Of a stretch of 64,000 nt of DNA, positions 8,758 to 16,528 are shown piece by piece. Within the stretch, counting starts at the first letter, position 1. Every line of letters begins with the position of its first letter. A program made the translations under genes and the position numbers. Source of the DNA: G963674835 sp963674835 (GTDB lineage: Bacteria > Planctomycetota > Planctomycetia > Pirellulales > Thermoguttaceae); assembly GCA_963674835.2 (NCBI GenBank), contig CAXXKC010000003.1:1488001-1552000 (forward strand), given 5' to 3'. A model generated the notes under the pieces. That model did not search any database and was not told where the DNA came from. It saw only the letters and a list, made by a program, of their open reading frames with translations.

Positions 8758-10299
8758 ATGATCCGAGTTTACAACACGCTCAGCAAGTCGAAAGAACCGT
8801 TCGAGACCGTGCGCCCCGGGAAGGTGGGCATCTACCTGTGCGGGCCGACCGTGTACAAGCCGAGTCATATCGGGCACATGGTGGGTCCGGTGATCTTCGA
8901 CGCCATCAAGCGGTACTTGGCTTATAGCGGCTACGAGGTGACGCTGGTGATCAACATCACCGACGTGGACGACAAGCTGATCGCCGAGTCGAATCGGCGG
9001 GGTGTGCCGATGCCGCAGATCGCGGCGGAGATGACGGCCGACTACATGAAGAACCTGGAAGCCATGGGAATCGATTCGGTGAATCACTTTCCCAAGGCGA
9101 CGGATCACATCGATAACATCATCGAATTCACCAAGGCGCTGGTTGAGAAGGGCTATGCGTATGCGTCGGACGGCGATGTTTACTTCGACGTCGGCAAGGA
9201 CTCGGACTATGGGAAGCTGAGCCATCGGTCGCTGCAATCGATGATCGGCGAGGGAGGCGAGACGGCGGAGCGCAAGCGTTCGACGGCGGATTTCGCCCTT
9301 TGGAAGAGCGCGAAGCCGGGCGAGCCGTCGTGGGAGAGCCCCTGGGGGCCGGGGCGGCCGGGGTGGCACATCGAGTGCTCGGTGATGAGCAGCCGGCTGT
9401 TGGGTGAGACGTTCGACATTCATGGGGGCGGGTTGGACCTGGTGTTTCCGCACCATGAGAACGAGGTCGCCCAGAGCGAGTCACGATTCGGCAAGCCGAT
9501 GGCGCGATACTGGCTGCACAACGGGCTGATGCAGGCTTCGGACGAAGTGGGGAAGGTGGGCGGACGGCAGACGCGGGCCACCGAAGGGGACATGCAATCG
9601 CAGTCGGCGGGCAAGATCAGCAAGTCGAAGGGGGCCAGCGCGTTCAGCGAGATGCTCAAGGAGTTTCATCCGGAGGACATTCGGTTCTTCTTGCTTTCGA
9701 CGCATTACCGACGGCCGATCGACTACAGTGAGGAGCGGATCCGCGAGGTGGGGACGGGAATGGAGGCGTTTTATCGGTTCTTCAAGCGTTATCAGCGGGT
9801 GACGGGCGAGGATTTCTATGGGCTGTCGGCAGTGACGCATCGTGCCCAAGGCGCGTTTGAGGCAGGCGGGAACGCGCTGCTTCAGGAGATCGCCGATCGG
9901 CGGAAGCGTTTTCTGGACGCAATGGACGACGACTTCAACACGGGGGGCGCGATCGCCGAACTGTTCGAGCTGATGCGGCGGCTGAACAAGTTTGTGGAGG
10001 AAGAGGGGCTTGAAGACCCAGACAATCGTGAAGCGGCCGAGCTGGCGGTGCTGCGGCAGGGCGCGACGACGCTGCGCGAGCTGTCGCTGACCTTGGGGCT
10101 GTTTCGGAGTGCGCGGCAAGAGCAGGCAGCCGGCGGCGATGCGATGGTCGGCAAGCTGATCGAGCTGTTGATCGAGGTGCGAGCGGAAGCCCGCAAGGCG
10201 AAGAATTTTGCCATGGCCGACCAGATTCGCAAGAGGCTGGCGGAGATGGGCGTGACGCTGGAGGATCGGCCGGGCGGTACGGAGTGGAGCGTGGGGTGA
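8758..10299 (+). CDS. cysS: Cysteinyl-tRNA synthetase
   Basis: A 513-residue class I aminoacyl-tRNA synthetase charging tRNA-Cys. HIGH signature is PSHIGHMV, with the zinc-site cysteine just before it in YLCGPTVYKP. Further motifs are WHIECSVMS, HGGGLDLVFPHHENE, and a KISKSKG loop in place of KMSKS. Before that loop is an extra Gly/Gln/Ser-rich segment of about 20 residues (SDEVGKVGGRQTRATEGDMQ) absent from the E. coli type, consistent with planctomycete CysRS. The C-terminal helical DALR-like region is present. The ATG at 8758 begins MIRVYNTLSKSKEPF, a typical N-terminus. Confidence 0.95.
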   Translation: MIRVYNTLSKSKEPFETVRPGKVGIYLCGPTVYKPSHIGHMVGPVIFDAIKRYLAYSGYEVTLVINITDVDDKLIAESNRRGVPMPQIAAEMTADYMKNLEAMGIDSVNHFPKATDHIDNIIEFTKALVEKGYAYASDGDVYFDVGKDSDYGKLSHRSLQSMIGEGGETAERKRSTADFALWKSAKPGEPSWESPWGPGRPGWHIECSVMSSRLLGETFDIHGGGLDLVFPHHENEVAQSESRFGKPMARYWLHNGLMQASDEVGKVGGRQTRATEGDMQSQSAGKISKSKGASAFSEMLKEFHPEDIRFFLLSTHYRRPIDYSEERIREVGTGMEAFYRFFKRYQRVTGEDFYGLSAVTHRAQGAFEAGGNALLQEIADRRKRFLDAMDDDFNTGGAIAELFELMRRLNKFVEEEGLEDPDNREAAELAVLRQGATTLRELSLTLGLFRSARQEQAAGGDAMVGKLIELLIEVRAEARKAKNFAMADQIRKRLAEMGVTLEDRPGGTEWSVG

Positions 10300-10320
10300 G
10301 CCTCCACAGGGGATCTGGGC

Positions 10321-10830
10321 ATGTCCTCCATCGCCGACCGCATTCTTGGCATTGATCCCGGACTGAACATCACCGGCTACGGGGTGCTGGACGTTGCGGA
10401 CGGGCGGCTGAAGCTGTGCGAGGCGGGGGTGGTGCGTGGGCACGATCGCGGCTCGCTGACACGGCGGCTGGGCGAGATCCACGACGGCGTGCGCGACGTG
10501 ATCGAGTCGCTGCAGCCGTCGGTGCTGGCCTTGGAGCAGCTCTACTCGCACTACAAGCGTCCGCGGACGGCCATTCTGATGGGTCACGCGCGGGGCGTGA
10601 TTTGTTTGGCGGGCGCGCAGGCGGGGATACCGGTGGTGCACTATCCGGCCACGCAGGTCAAGCGGATCCTGACCGGCTCGGGGCGGGCCTCGAAGGGCCA
10701 GATGCAGCAGGCTATTATGCGGGAACTGGGATTAGCGACGATTCCGGAACCGCCTGACGTGGCCGATGCGCTGGCGATCGCATTGTGCCATTATTATCTC
10801 AAGGATCGGCCGACGAAGGGGCGTGGGTAG
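10321..10830 (+). CDS. ruvC: Holliday junction resolvase RuvC
   Basis: A 169-residue endonuclease that nicks Holliday junctions bound by RuvAB. Acidic catalytic residues are visible in LGIDPGLNITGYGV (Asp), LALEQLYSHYKRPR (Glu) and PPDVADALAIALCHY (Asp), with the DNA-contacting GSGRASKGQMQ between them. It starts 21 bp after the cysS stop. ruvA follows, but the 314-bp gap between them is mostly a 180-bp repeat. Confidence 0.95.
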   Translation: MSSIADRILGIDPGLNITGYGVLDVADGRLKLCEAGVVRGHDRGSLTRRLGEIHDGVRDVIESLQPSVLALEQLYSHYKRPRTAILMGHARGVICLAGAQAGIPVVHYPATQVKRILTGSGRASKGQMQQAIMRELGLATIPEPPDVADALAIALCHYYLKDRPTKGRG

Positions 10831-11144
10831 GATCGAGGGTTGTGCTTGGGATGGGTGAGGGGGAAGGGGAAATGGAAAGCGGAAGGTGGAAAGCGGAAAG
10901 CGGGGTTGGGGGTGGGTTTGTTATGCTGAAGCATAACCACCCCTTTCAACATGAAAGCAACGCTAGCTGGCAAATCACCGGGAGAAACGAAATTCGATAT
11001 TGTCGATGGCTGTTTCCTCTGGCCGATGCTAGCTGCGAATTCCTCGGGAAAAACGACACCATGTTGAAAGGGGTGGCTGAAGCATAACCTACGTGGGACG
11101 TGCGTGGGGTTTGTTTGTTGGGCTTTGTTTGATGGGGTGCACTG
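10831..11144. other. ruvC-ruvA gap
   Basis: This gene-free interval holds a purine-rich GGAAAGCGG-like stretch (about 10858-10905), then the 180-bp R4 repeat at 10914-11093, then about 50 bp of leader before the ruvA TTG start. No open reading frame is credible here; the small frame inside the repeat also occurs in the second copy and is not coding-like. Confidence 0.6.
10914..11093. repeat. R4 repeat, copy 1 (180 bp, palindrome-ended)
   Basis: It is nearly identical to 12929-13108 over 180 bp, with one difference noticed (AAAACG versus AAGACG near the right end). The ends are inverted: CACCCCTTTCAACATG at 10938-10953 pairs perfectly with CATGTTGAAAGGGGTG at 11060-11075. Outside the left arm is a small perfect hairpin GTTATGCT-GA-AGCATAAC, and the right end carries GCTGAAGCATAACC. 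It has no protein-coding capacity, and looks like a miniature non-autonomous element or a structured RNA unit. Confidence 0.85.
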
Positions 11145-11765
11145 TTGATTACGAAGATCACGGGTCAGTTGGTGAGTCTGTCGGATGACGTGTTGACGTT
11201 GCGGATCGACGCGTTTGAGTACGAGGTGCTGATTCCGGAGTTTACCCGGCGGCAACTTCAGCAGGAGATGAACCAGCAGATCAGCCTGCACACGATCCAG
11301 TACTTGGAAGGCAACCCGATGCAGGGACGGATGACGCCGCGGTTGATCGGGTTTTTGAGCGAGGCGGAGCGCGAGTTCTTCGAGCTATTCTGCTCGGTGG
11401 ACGGGGTGGGGGTGAAAAAAGCGCTGCGAGCCATGGTCCGCCCGGTCAAAGAAGTGGCGACGGCGATCGAAGAACAAGATGCGAAGTTCTTGGCCAGTCT
11501 GCCGGGGGTGGGGCCCGCCACGGCCGAGCGGATCGTGGCGAAGCTGCGGCGGAAGGTGCCGAAGTTCGCCTTGATGGTCATTCGGGAGGAGGGACGCCAG
11601 GCGGAGGTGCAGCCGGACGTGGTTTCCGAGGCTTACTCGGTTTTGCGCGGCTTGGGGCACTCGGAGAGCGATGCTCGGCGGCTGCTGGACGCGGCGTTGG
11701 AGGCCAAGAAGAAGTACGCGGACGTTCAGAGTTTGTTGCAGGCGATCTATCAGTACAGCAAGTAG
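11145..11765 (+). CDS. ruvA: Holliday junction branch migration protein RuvA
   Basis: A 206-residue tetrameric DNA-binding subunit that targets RuvB to Holliday junctions. The N-terminal OB domain begins MITKITGQLVSLSDDVLTL, two helix-hairpin-helix motifs follow (FCSVDGVGVKKALRAM and LASLPGVGPATAERIVAKL), and the C-terminal domain contains EAYSVLRGLGHSESDARRLL. The start codon is TTG. Between it and ruvB lie two zinc-ribbon genes, breaking the usual ruvCAB or ruvAB order. Confidence 0.95.
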   Translation: MITKITGQLVSLSDDVLTLRIDAFEYEVLIPEFTRRQLQQEMNQQISLHTIQYLEGNPMQGRMTPRLIGFLSEAEREFFELFCSVDGVGVKKALRAMVRPVKEVATAIEEQDAKFLASLPGVGPATAERIVAKLRRKVPKFALMVIREEGRQAEVQPDVVSEAYSVLRGLGHSESDARRLLDAALEAKKKYADVQSLLQAIYQYSK

Positions 11766-11790
11766 CGCAAGCGGAGCCCAGCCTGAGAGA

Positions 11791-12864
11791 ATGACGCAGC
11801 CGACCGAGGTTCAGCCGACCATCGAGGATGACTCGCCTGTTCTGAACACACGAACCTGTTCGCAGTGCGGGGCGCCGGTGGAGTCGTTGGACCGGTTCTG
11901 CCAGGGTTGCGGGACGGCGCAGGCGAGTGAGGCGCCGGCGGCGGGAGCGGGCGAGCCACCGAAGTATTTTCGCTGCGAGAATTGCGGCGCGCAGGTGGCG
12001 GTGGATCCCGATCAGCGGAGCTATGTTTGCCCGTTTTGCGATTCGACGTACGTGGTGGAGTTTGCGCCGGAGCAGTCCGGGCGGCAACCGCCGGAATTTG
12101 TGATCGGCTTTGCGGTAACCGTCGACCAAGCCCGAGAGAAGTTCAACCGCTGGCTGGCCAACAACAGTTGGTTTCGTCCGGGCGACTTGCGGCGCGCGAG
12201 GGTTGCCGAGAAGATGCGCGGAGTATACTTGCCGTTCTGGTCGTTCTCGCTATTGGCGGAAAGCCGGTGGGCGGCGTCGATCGGCGAACATTGGTATCGG
12301 ACGGAAACGTACACGGTCCATCGCAACGGCAAGACGGAAACGCGAACGCGGCAGGTGCAGGAGACGGAATGGTGGCCGTTGAGCGGCCGGCACCACCGCT
12401 ACTACAGTGGATTCCTGGTGTCGGGTAGTCGCGGTTTGCATCAGAGCGACGCCGAACGGATCAAGCCTTTTCATCTGGCGGCGTTGAAGCGATATGAGCC
12501 GCGGTTCTTGGCCGGGTGGCTCTGTGAGGAGTACTCGGTGGGGCGGTCGGACGCGCTGGCGCTTTGCCAGCAGGAATTCTTCGCGCGGGAGCAGCGGGCC
12601 GTAGCGGCCTTCTTGCCGGGCGATACGCACAGCGGTCTGGAAGTGGAAACCGAATTCAGCCAGGTGAATTCGGACCTGATTCTGTTGCCCGTGTATCTGC
12701 TGAGCTACCGTTACCGCGACAAGCTGTATCGATTCCTGGTGAACGGGCAGACGGGCAAGGTGGCCGGAGACAAGCCGATTTCGGGCTGGAAGGTCGGGAT
12801 TGTGGTGGGCTTGGCGGTGGTGTTGGCGGTGGTGGTGTTTCTGGTGTTGGCGGGAAGATGGTGA
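11791..12864 (+). CDS. Double zinc-ribbon, C-terminally membrane-anchored protein (paralogue 1)
   Basis: 357 residues. Two zinc ribbons are visible: CSQCGAP...FCQGCG (about 22-40) and CENCGAQ...VCPFCDS (about 60-82). A middle domain with VYLPFWSFSLLAESRW and WWPLSGRHHRYYSGFLVSGS, then YLLSYRYRDKLYRFLVNGQTG, ends in one hydrophobic helix (VGIVVGLAVVLAVVVFLVLAG). The PFW/PYW-x-F segment resembles the domain that follows zinc ribbons in PriA-like zinc-finger proteins, but no helicase is present. It starts 26 bp after ruvA and is a paralogue of the gene at 13125. Function unknown; a tail-anchored adaptor is a guess. Confidence 0.82.
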   Translation: MTQPTEVQPTIEDDSPVLNTRTCSQCGAPVESLDRFCQGCGTAQASEAPAAGAGEPPKYFRCENCGAQVAVDPDQRSYVCPFCDSTYVVEFAPEQSGRQPPEFVIGFAVTVDQAREKFNRWLANNSWFRPGDLRRARVAEKMRGVYLPFWSFSLLAESRWAASIGEHWYRTETYTVHRNGKTETRTRQVQETEWWPLSGRHHRYYSGFLVSGSRGLHQSDAERIKPFHLAALKRYEPRFLAGWLCEEYSVGRSDALALCQQEFFAREQRAVAAFLPGDTHSGLEVETEFSQVNSDLILLPVYLLSYRYRDKLYRFLVNGQTGKVAGDKPISGWKVGIVVGLAVVLAVVVFLVLAGRW

Positions 12865-12928
12865 GGAGAGAAAGCGGAGAGTGGAGAGCGGAAAGCGGGA
12901 GGGGGCGACGGAGAGCAGGGTTGGTGGC

Positions 12929-13108
12929 GGGTTTGTTATGCTGAAGCATAACCACCCCTTTCAACATGAAAGCAACGCTAGCTGGCAAATCACCGGGAGA
13001 AACGAAATTCGATATTGTCGATGGCTGTTTCCTCTGGCCGATGCTAGCTGCGAATTCCTCGGGAAAGACGACACCATGTTGAAAGGGGTGGCTGAAGCAT
13101 AACCTACG
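12929..13108. repeat. R4 repeat, copy 2 (180 bp, palindrome-ended)
   Basis: Second copy of the repeat at 10914-11093, in the same orientation, lying between the two zinc-ribbon paralogues. The purine-rich GGAAAGCGGG stretch just before it also resembles the sequence before copy 1. The probable ribosome binding site of the next gene (GGGGGAG) begins at the right edge of the element. Confidence 0.85.
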
Positions 13109-13124
13109 GGGGAGTGGGTTGGTG

Positions 13125-14480
13125 ATGGGTGACTTGGTGCGCCGGTGTGAGGTTTGTGAGAGTCTGCTGGATGAGGAAGACCTGTTCTGCGCGAATTGCG
13201 GGACGGAGGCGCCGGCGGGTGAACGGGAGTCGCGGCCGGCGGCAACAGTCGGGCGGCTGGCGAGGACGAACTTCACGTGCTCGGGCTGCGGGGCGTCGAT
13301 GAGTTACGACGCGAGCGCGGCGGCGTTGCGGTGCCCGTTCTGCGGGTCGGTGGACATGGTGGCCAAGCCCGACGCCAAGACACTGGCCCCGAGCTGCGTG
13401 ATTCCTTTTCAGTTGGAACGGGAGAAGGCGTTGGCCGTCATGCACGGGTGGCTGGGCCGGGGGTTCTGGCGGCCGGGCGACCTGGCGCAGCGGGCGAGTA
13501 TCGTGACGATGGTGCCGGTGTACGTGCCCTACTGGGTCTTTCACGCGCATACGTGGACCTACTGGACGGCCGACACGAGCCAGACGCCGGCCGGCGCACG
13601 GGCCGACTGGTATCCCTTGGCAGGGGAACGGCAGGGGCATTACTTGGGGCTTCTGGTGGGGGCGAGCGGGGCGCTAACGGCGGGCGAGACGGCGGCAATC
13701 TGCCCGTTCGAGATCAGCGCGGGCGTTGGGCCGGAAGAGATCGATTTGGAGAACGTAACGGTCGAGGAGTTTGCCGTGCCGCGGAAGTACGCGCGTCCCC
13801 TGGCGCACCAGGGCCTCGATGGATCGGAATCGGCCGCGGTGGCGGCGGAGTGTGTGCCGGGCCAGTCGAGAAACGTGCATGTGAACGTGCGGGTGGAGTC
13901 GCTCGAGAGCGAACCGGTTCTGTTGCCGGTGTGGATCATGGCGTATCGATACGGCGACCAGGTTCACCGGTTTCTGATCAACGGTCAGAGCGGCCGGGCA
14001 ACGGGGACGGCACCCACCTCGTGGGCGAAGGTGTCGATGGCCGTGGTGATTCTGCTGGTCGCGGCGGTGCTGGGACTGCTGGTATGCAGCGGCGTGCTGG
14101 GGCGATCGCTATCGCAGGCCACGCCGAGGAGTCATGTGCCAGCATCGCGGGTTTGGTCGACGGGCGGCCCCCACCCATTGAGGCCTTCAGGGGGAGTGCC
14201 CGAGTCTGATATACTTACGGCGATAGTTGACAGCCGTTTCTTGATGCCGACGCAGCCAATAATCGCGATTCATCCCGCATACCGGCCAAAAGGGCTGGAA
14301 TGCGGGGCCCCGGTTGCCGTTGGACGCGCATCGGCAATGCGGGCCTCAGTAGTCTTGCGTACGGTGGGGATTGATGAGCCGGGAACCGATTTTGCAGCCG
14401 CCGAAGGAGACGCCCGACGAGGACCGCGACCTGCGTCCGCAGCACATGCGCGACATGGTGGGTCAGCGGGAGGTGTATGA
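13125..14480 (+). CDS. Double zinc-ribbon membrane-anchored protein (paralogue 2), with extended C-terminus
   Basis: Residues 1-330 parallel the gene at 11791: two zinc ribbons (CEVCESL...CANCG; CSGCGAS...CPFCGS), VYVPYWVFHAHTWTYW, WYPLAGERQGHYLGLLV, IMAYRYGDQVHRFLINGQSG, and one membrane helix (MAVVILLVAAVLGLLVCSGVL). After the helix the frame stays open for about 115 low-complexity residues, through the R3 repeat, and overlaps ruvB by 107 bp in another frame. The original stop was probably near 14110-14240 and was lost or displaced by R3. The start at 13125 (ATG) follows GGGGGAG; a GTG at 13122 is an alternative. Confidence 0.75.
   Translation: MGDLVRRCEVCESLLDEEDLFCANCGTEAPAGERESRPAATVGRLARTNFTCSGCGASMSYDASAAALRCPFCGSVDMVAKPDAKTLAPSCVIPFQLEREKALAVMHGWLGRGFWRPGDLAQRASIVTMVPVYVPYWVFHAHTWTYWTADTSQTPAGARADWYPLAGERQGHYLGLLVGASGALTAGETAAICPFEISAGVGPEEIDLENVTVEEFAVPRKYARPLAHQGLDGSESAAVAAECVPGQSRNVHVNVRVESLESEPVLLPVWIMAYRYGDQVHRFLINGQSGRATGTAPTSWAKVSMAVVILLVAAVLGLLVCSGVLGRSLSQATPRSHVPASRVWSTGGPHPLRPSGGVPESDILTAIVDSRFLMPTQPIIAIHPAYRPKGLECGAPVAVGRASAMRASVVLRTVGIDEPGTDFAAAEGDARRGPRPASAAHARHGGSAGGV
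14245..14352 (+). repeat. R3 repeat, forward copy
   Basis: Two blocks (14245-14277 and 14323-14352) match the reverse complement of 16341-16418 closely. Between them this copy carries an extra segment that folds into a strong imperfect hairpin of about 14 bp (14274-14308, CCCGCAT and ATGCGGG at its base). It lies inside the apparent 3' part of the zinc-ribbon gene and ends about 20 bp before ruvB. Confidence 0.7.
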
Positions 14481-15405
14481 GCGGCTGCAGATTGCGATTA
14501 CGTCGGCGGTGAAGCGGGGGGAGCCGCTGGGGCACATTCTGTTTGACGGCCCGCCGGGTCTGGGCAAGACGACGTTCGCCACGTGCATTCCGCGGGACTT
14601 GGGGGTGAGCTTTCAGATCGGCAGCGGCGCGACACTGAAGGCGCCGAAGGACCTGATTCCGTACCTGACGAACGCGGCGCATCGATCGATTCTGTTCATC
14701 GACGAAATCCACCGGATGCAGAAGTCGGTCGAGGAGTTTCTCTATCCGGCGATGGAAGATTTTCGGATCGATCTGACGCTGGGCGAGGGAGTCAATGCGC
14801 GGACGATCAACATGTCGCTGAAGCCGTTCACGTTGATCGGAGCGACGACGCGGACGGGGCTGCTCTCGGCGCCGCTGCGCGACCGTTTCCAGATGCAGCA
14901 GCATCTGGATTTCTACACGCTGGAGGAGCTGTCGGAGATCGTGCAGCGCAATGCGGTGAAGCTGCAGGTGCCGATTACGGCGGATGCGGCGGGGGAGATT
15001 GCGGTGCGGAGCCGGGGAACCCCGCGGTTGGCCAACAATCGGCTTCGGTGGGTTCGGGACTATGCGATCAGCAAGGCGGACGGCAAGATCGACGTGTCGG
15101 TCGCGCGGGACGCGCTGGACATGTTGGGCGTCGATGCGATCGGATTGGATCCGCAGGACCGCAAGTATCTGACGACGATTGCACGCGTGTTTGGCGGCGG
15201 ACCGGTGGGCGTGGAGGCCGTGGCGCACACGATGAACGTGGCGACAGACACGCTGGAAGACGAGGTCGAGCCGTTTCTTCTGCGCGCGGAGATGGTCGTT
15301 CGCACGCCACGCGGACGGAAGCTGACGGCCAAAGGGCTGGAACACTTGGGGTTCTCGCCGGGCGAGTCGGCGACGGACCGGCCGCCGGGATTGCTGTTCG
15401 ATTAG
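14374..15405 (+). CDS. ruvB: Holliday junction branch migration ATPase RuvB
   Basis: A 343-residue AAA+ motor that drives branch migration with RuvA. Walker A is GPPGLGKTT, Walker B is ILFIDEIHRM, sensor 1 is GATTRTGLLSAPLRDRF, and the C-terminal winged helix carries GGGPVGVEAVAHTMN and RTPRGRKLT. Codon 1 is ATG at 14374 with GTGGGGA upstream; a TTG directly before it is possible. The TAG stop lies within the first four bases (TTAG) of the R1 element at 15402, so the repeat edge supplies the end of this gene. Confidence 0.95.
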   Translation: MSREPILQPPKETPDEDRDLRPQHMRDMVGQREVYERLQIAITSAVKRGEPLGHILFDGPPGLGKTTFATCIPRDLGVSFQIGSGATLKAPKDLIPYLTNAAHRSILFIDEIHRMQKSVEEFLYPAMEDFRIDLTLGEGVNARTINMSLKPFTLIGATTRTGLLSAPLRDRFQMQQHLDFYTLEELSEIVQRNAVKLQVPITADAAGEIAVRSRGTPRLANNRLRWVRDYAISKADGKIDVSVARDALDMLGVDAIGLDPQDRKYLTTIARVFGGGPVGVEAVAHTMNVATDTLEDEVEPFLLRAEMVVRTPRGRKLTAKGLEHLGFSPGESATDRPPGLLFD

Positions 15406-15498
15406 CGCGAGTCGCAGTTGACTGCGGCGTTCGCGGCGGCGTGGTTCTGTGGTTTCAAAAGTGAAATACATGCCCCAGTTGCGCCGAATGCGTGCTAG
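15402..15498 (+). repeat. R1 element copy A (97 bp)
   Basis: A member of a family of 97-98 bp elements with the approximate pattern CTAGTGCGTGTCGCACTCAA ... CGAATGCGCTCTAG. This copy begins TTAG (the ruvB stop) and ends CTAG. It has about 75% or lower similarity to the others by eye. Confidence 0.75.
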
Positions 15499-15622
15499 CA
15501 TCCACCAGTGTTCTCATCCGATCAGGGGATTGCGGATCGGTATATGTCAGGTATGATGGTGGCGCTGATTTTGCTCGTCTGAACGCAGCGTTCGCTGCAG
15601 CAAATTGGGGAGGACACGAGGA

Positions 15623-16000
15623 ATGCCGGCGCTCGCCACCGGGTGGGAAATGGAAGTCGATCAAGGGCCGGGCTGCTTGTTAGTCAGGCTCGGTGGGCCG
15701 GCACCAGAGATGGAGGACGTCGAGCCGTTGGCCGATCTCCTCTGGACGTTGATGGAGCGGCATCTGGTGTTGCGGCTCGTGCTCGACTTGAGCGAGGTGA
15801 AGTGCCTCGAACGTCAAATGCTGGCGCAACTAGTGCGGCTATATCGCCGAATCCGGGAACATGACGGCATGATGCGTCTGACCGGGTTGTCGCCGCAAGG
15901 TCAGGCCGTGGTGCGCATCCATGGGCTGAACAACCAGTTGCCCATGTACGACAATCTCGAAGAAGCGGTGATGGGGCAATTGCCCTGCAAGCCTCGGTGA
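15623..16000 (+). CDS. STAS-domain protein (anti-sigma factor antagonist-like)
   Basis: 125 residues matching a single STAS domain: LVRLGGPAPEMEDVEPLADLL, then LRLVLDLSEVKCLERQMLAQLV, then RIREHDGMMRLTGLSPQGQAVVRIHGL. In SpoIIAA-type antagonists the segment after DLS carries the phosphorylated serine (DSSG); here it reads LERQ, so the switch serine is missing. A phosphorylation-independent structural or sensory role is therefore more likely. The ATG at 15623 has GGAGGA upstream. The stop lies inside a 20-bp direct repeat shared with the neighbouring BON gene's stop. Confidence 0.75.
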   Translation: MPALATGWEMEVDQGPGCLLVRLGGPAPEMEDVEPLADLLWTLMERHLVLRLVLDLSEVKCLERQMLAQLVRLYRRIREHDGMMRLTGLSPQGQAVVRIHGLNNQLPMYDNLEEAVMGQLPCKPR

Positions 16001-16051
16001 GCAGGGCTCAACCGGGTACCCTACACGCATTGGTGAGCAGGGCTCAACCGG
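15996..16051. repeat. 20-bp direct repeat spanning two convergent stop codons
   Basis: GGTGAGCAGGGCTCAACCGG occurs at 15996-16015 and again at 16032-16051. The first copy contains the TGA of the STAS gene, and the second contains the TGA (minus strand) of the BON gene. Confidence 0.85.
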
Positions 16052-16265
16052 CCGCGACCTCGAGTTCGTTCTGGATTTCGTCGATTCCTTCGACGTTGCG
16101 GAGGGCCTCTTGGGCCATCTGCTTCTGAAAGAACGAGCGAACCACCCCTCTTAGAGTGACCCGTCCGGACTCGGTTTCAAAACGGAGCGAGCGACCGGAG
16201 AGATAAGGGTTGCGTGTGAGTGCTCCGTGCACCTTGTCATCCAGAGGGCGATCGAGATGGTTCAT
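16044..16265 (-). CDS. BON-domain small protein
   Basis: A 73-residue protein that is essentially one BON domain: short alpha/beta pattern with GRSLRFETESGRVTLRGVVRSFFQKQMAQE and NVEGIDEIQNELEV. BON domains bind phospholipid or protein surfaces and are often found in OsmY-like periplasmic proteins, but this one shows no signal peptide. The ATG at 16265 has AGGGA upstream. It is convergent with the STAS gene. Confidence 0.72.
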   Translation of the reverse strand: MNHLDRPLDDKVHGALTRNPYLSGRSLRFETESGRVTLRGVVRSFFQKQMAQEALRNVEGIDEIQNELEVAAG

Positions 16266-16340
16266 GGAGTCGTTCCCTAAGATTCGTTGGGGGGGCGCGA
16301 ATCGACTTGTCGTGGCAGGGGGCACCGCTGGGGAGGGTAT

Positions 16341-16418
16341 TACTGAGGCCTGCACTGCCAATGCGCGTCGAGCGGCTACCGGAATGAATCGCGATCACTG
16401 GCTGCGCCGGCACTAATA
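16341..16418 (-). repeat. R3 repeat, reverse copy
   Basis: Read on the minus strand, TGCCGGCGCAGCCAGTGATC and CGACGCGCATTGGCAGTGCA match the two blocks at 14245-14277 and 14323-14352 with few changes. The hairpin insert seen there is missing here. The two copies form an inverted pair about 2 kb apart that encloses ruvB and the STAS and BON genes. Confidence 0.65.
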
Positions 16419-16528
16419 GGAGTGCCTTCATACGGCCCATCGACCGCCGGCCGGGGGAAGATACATCCCAAATCATGGGATGAATACGAAATCTGAGAAA
16501 CCCGGCCGGAGTTTGCGGGTCCTGACGA

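Noticed and set aside
10858..10905. Purine-rich GGAAAGCGG repeats as a tandem repeat or CRISPR-like array
   Set aside because: Units are irregular, too short and too few, with no spacer structure.
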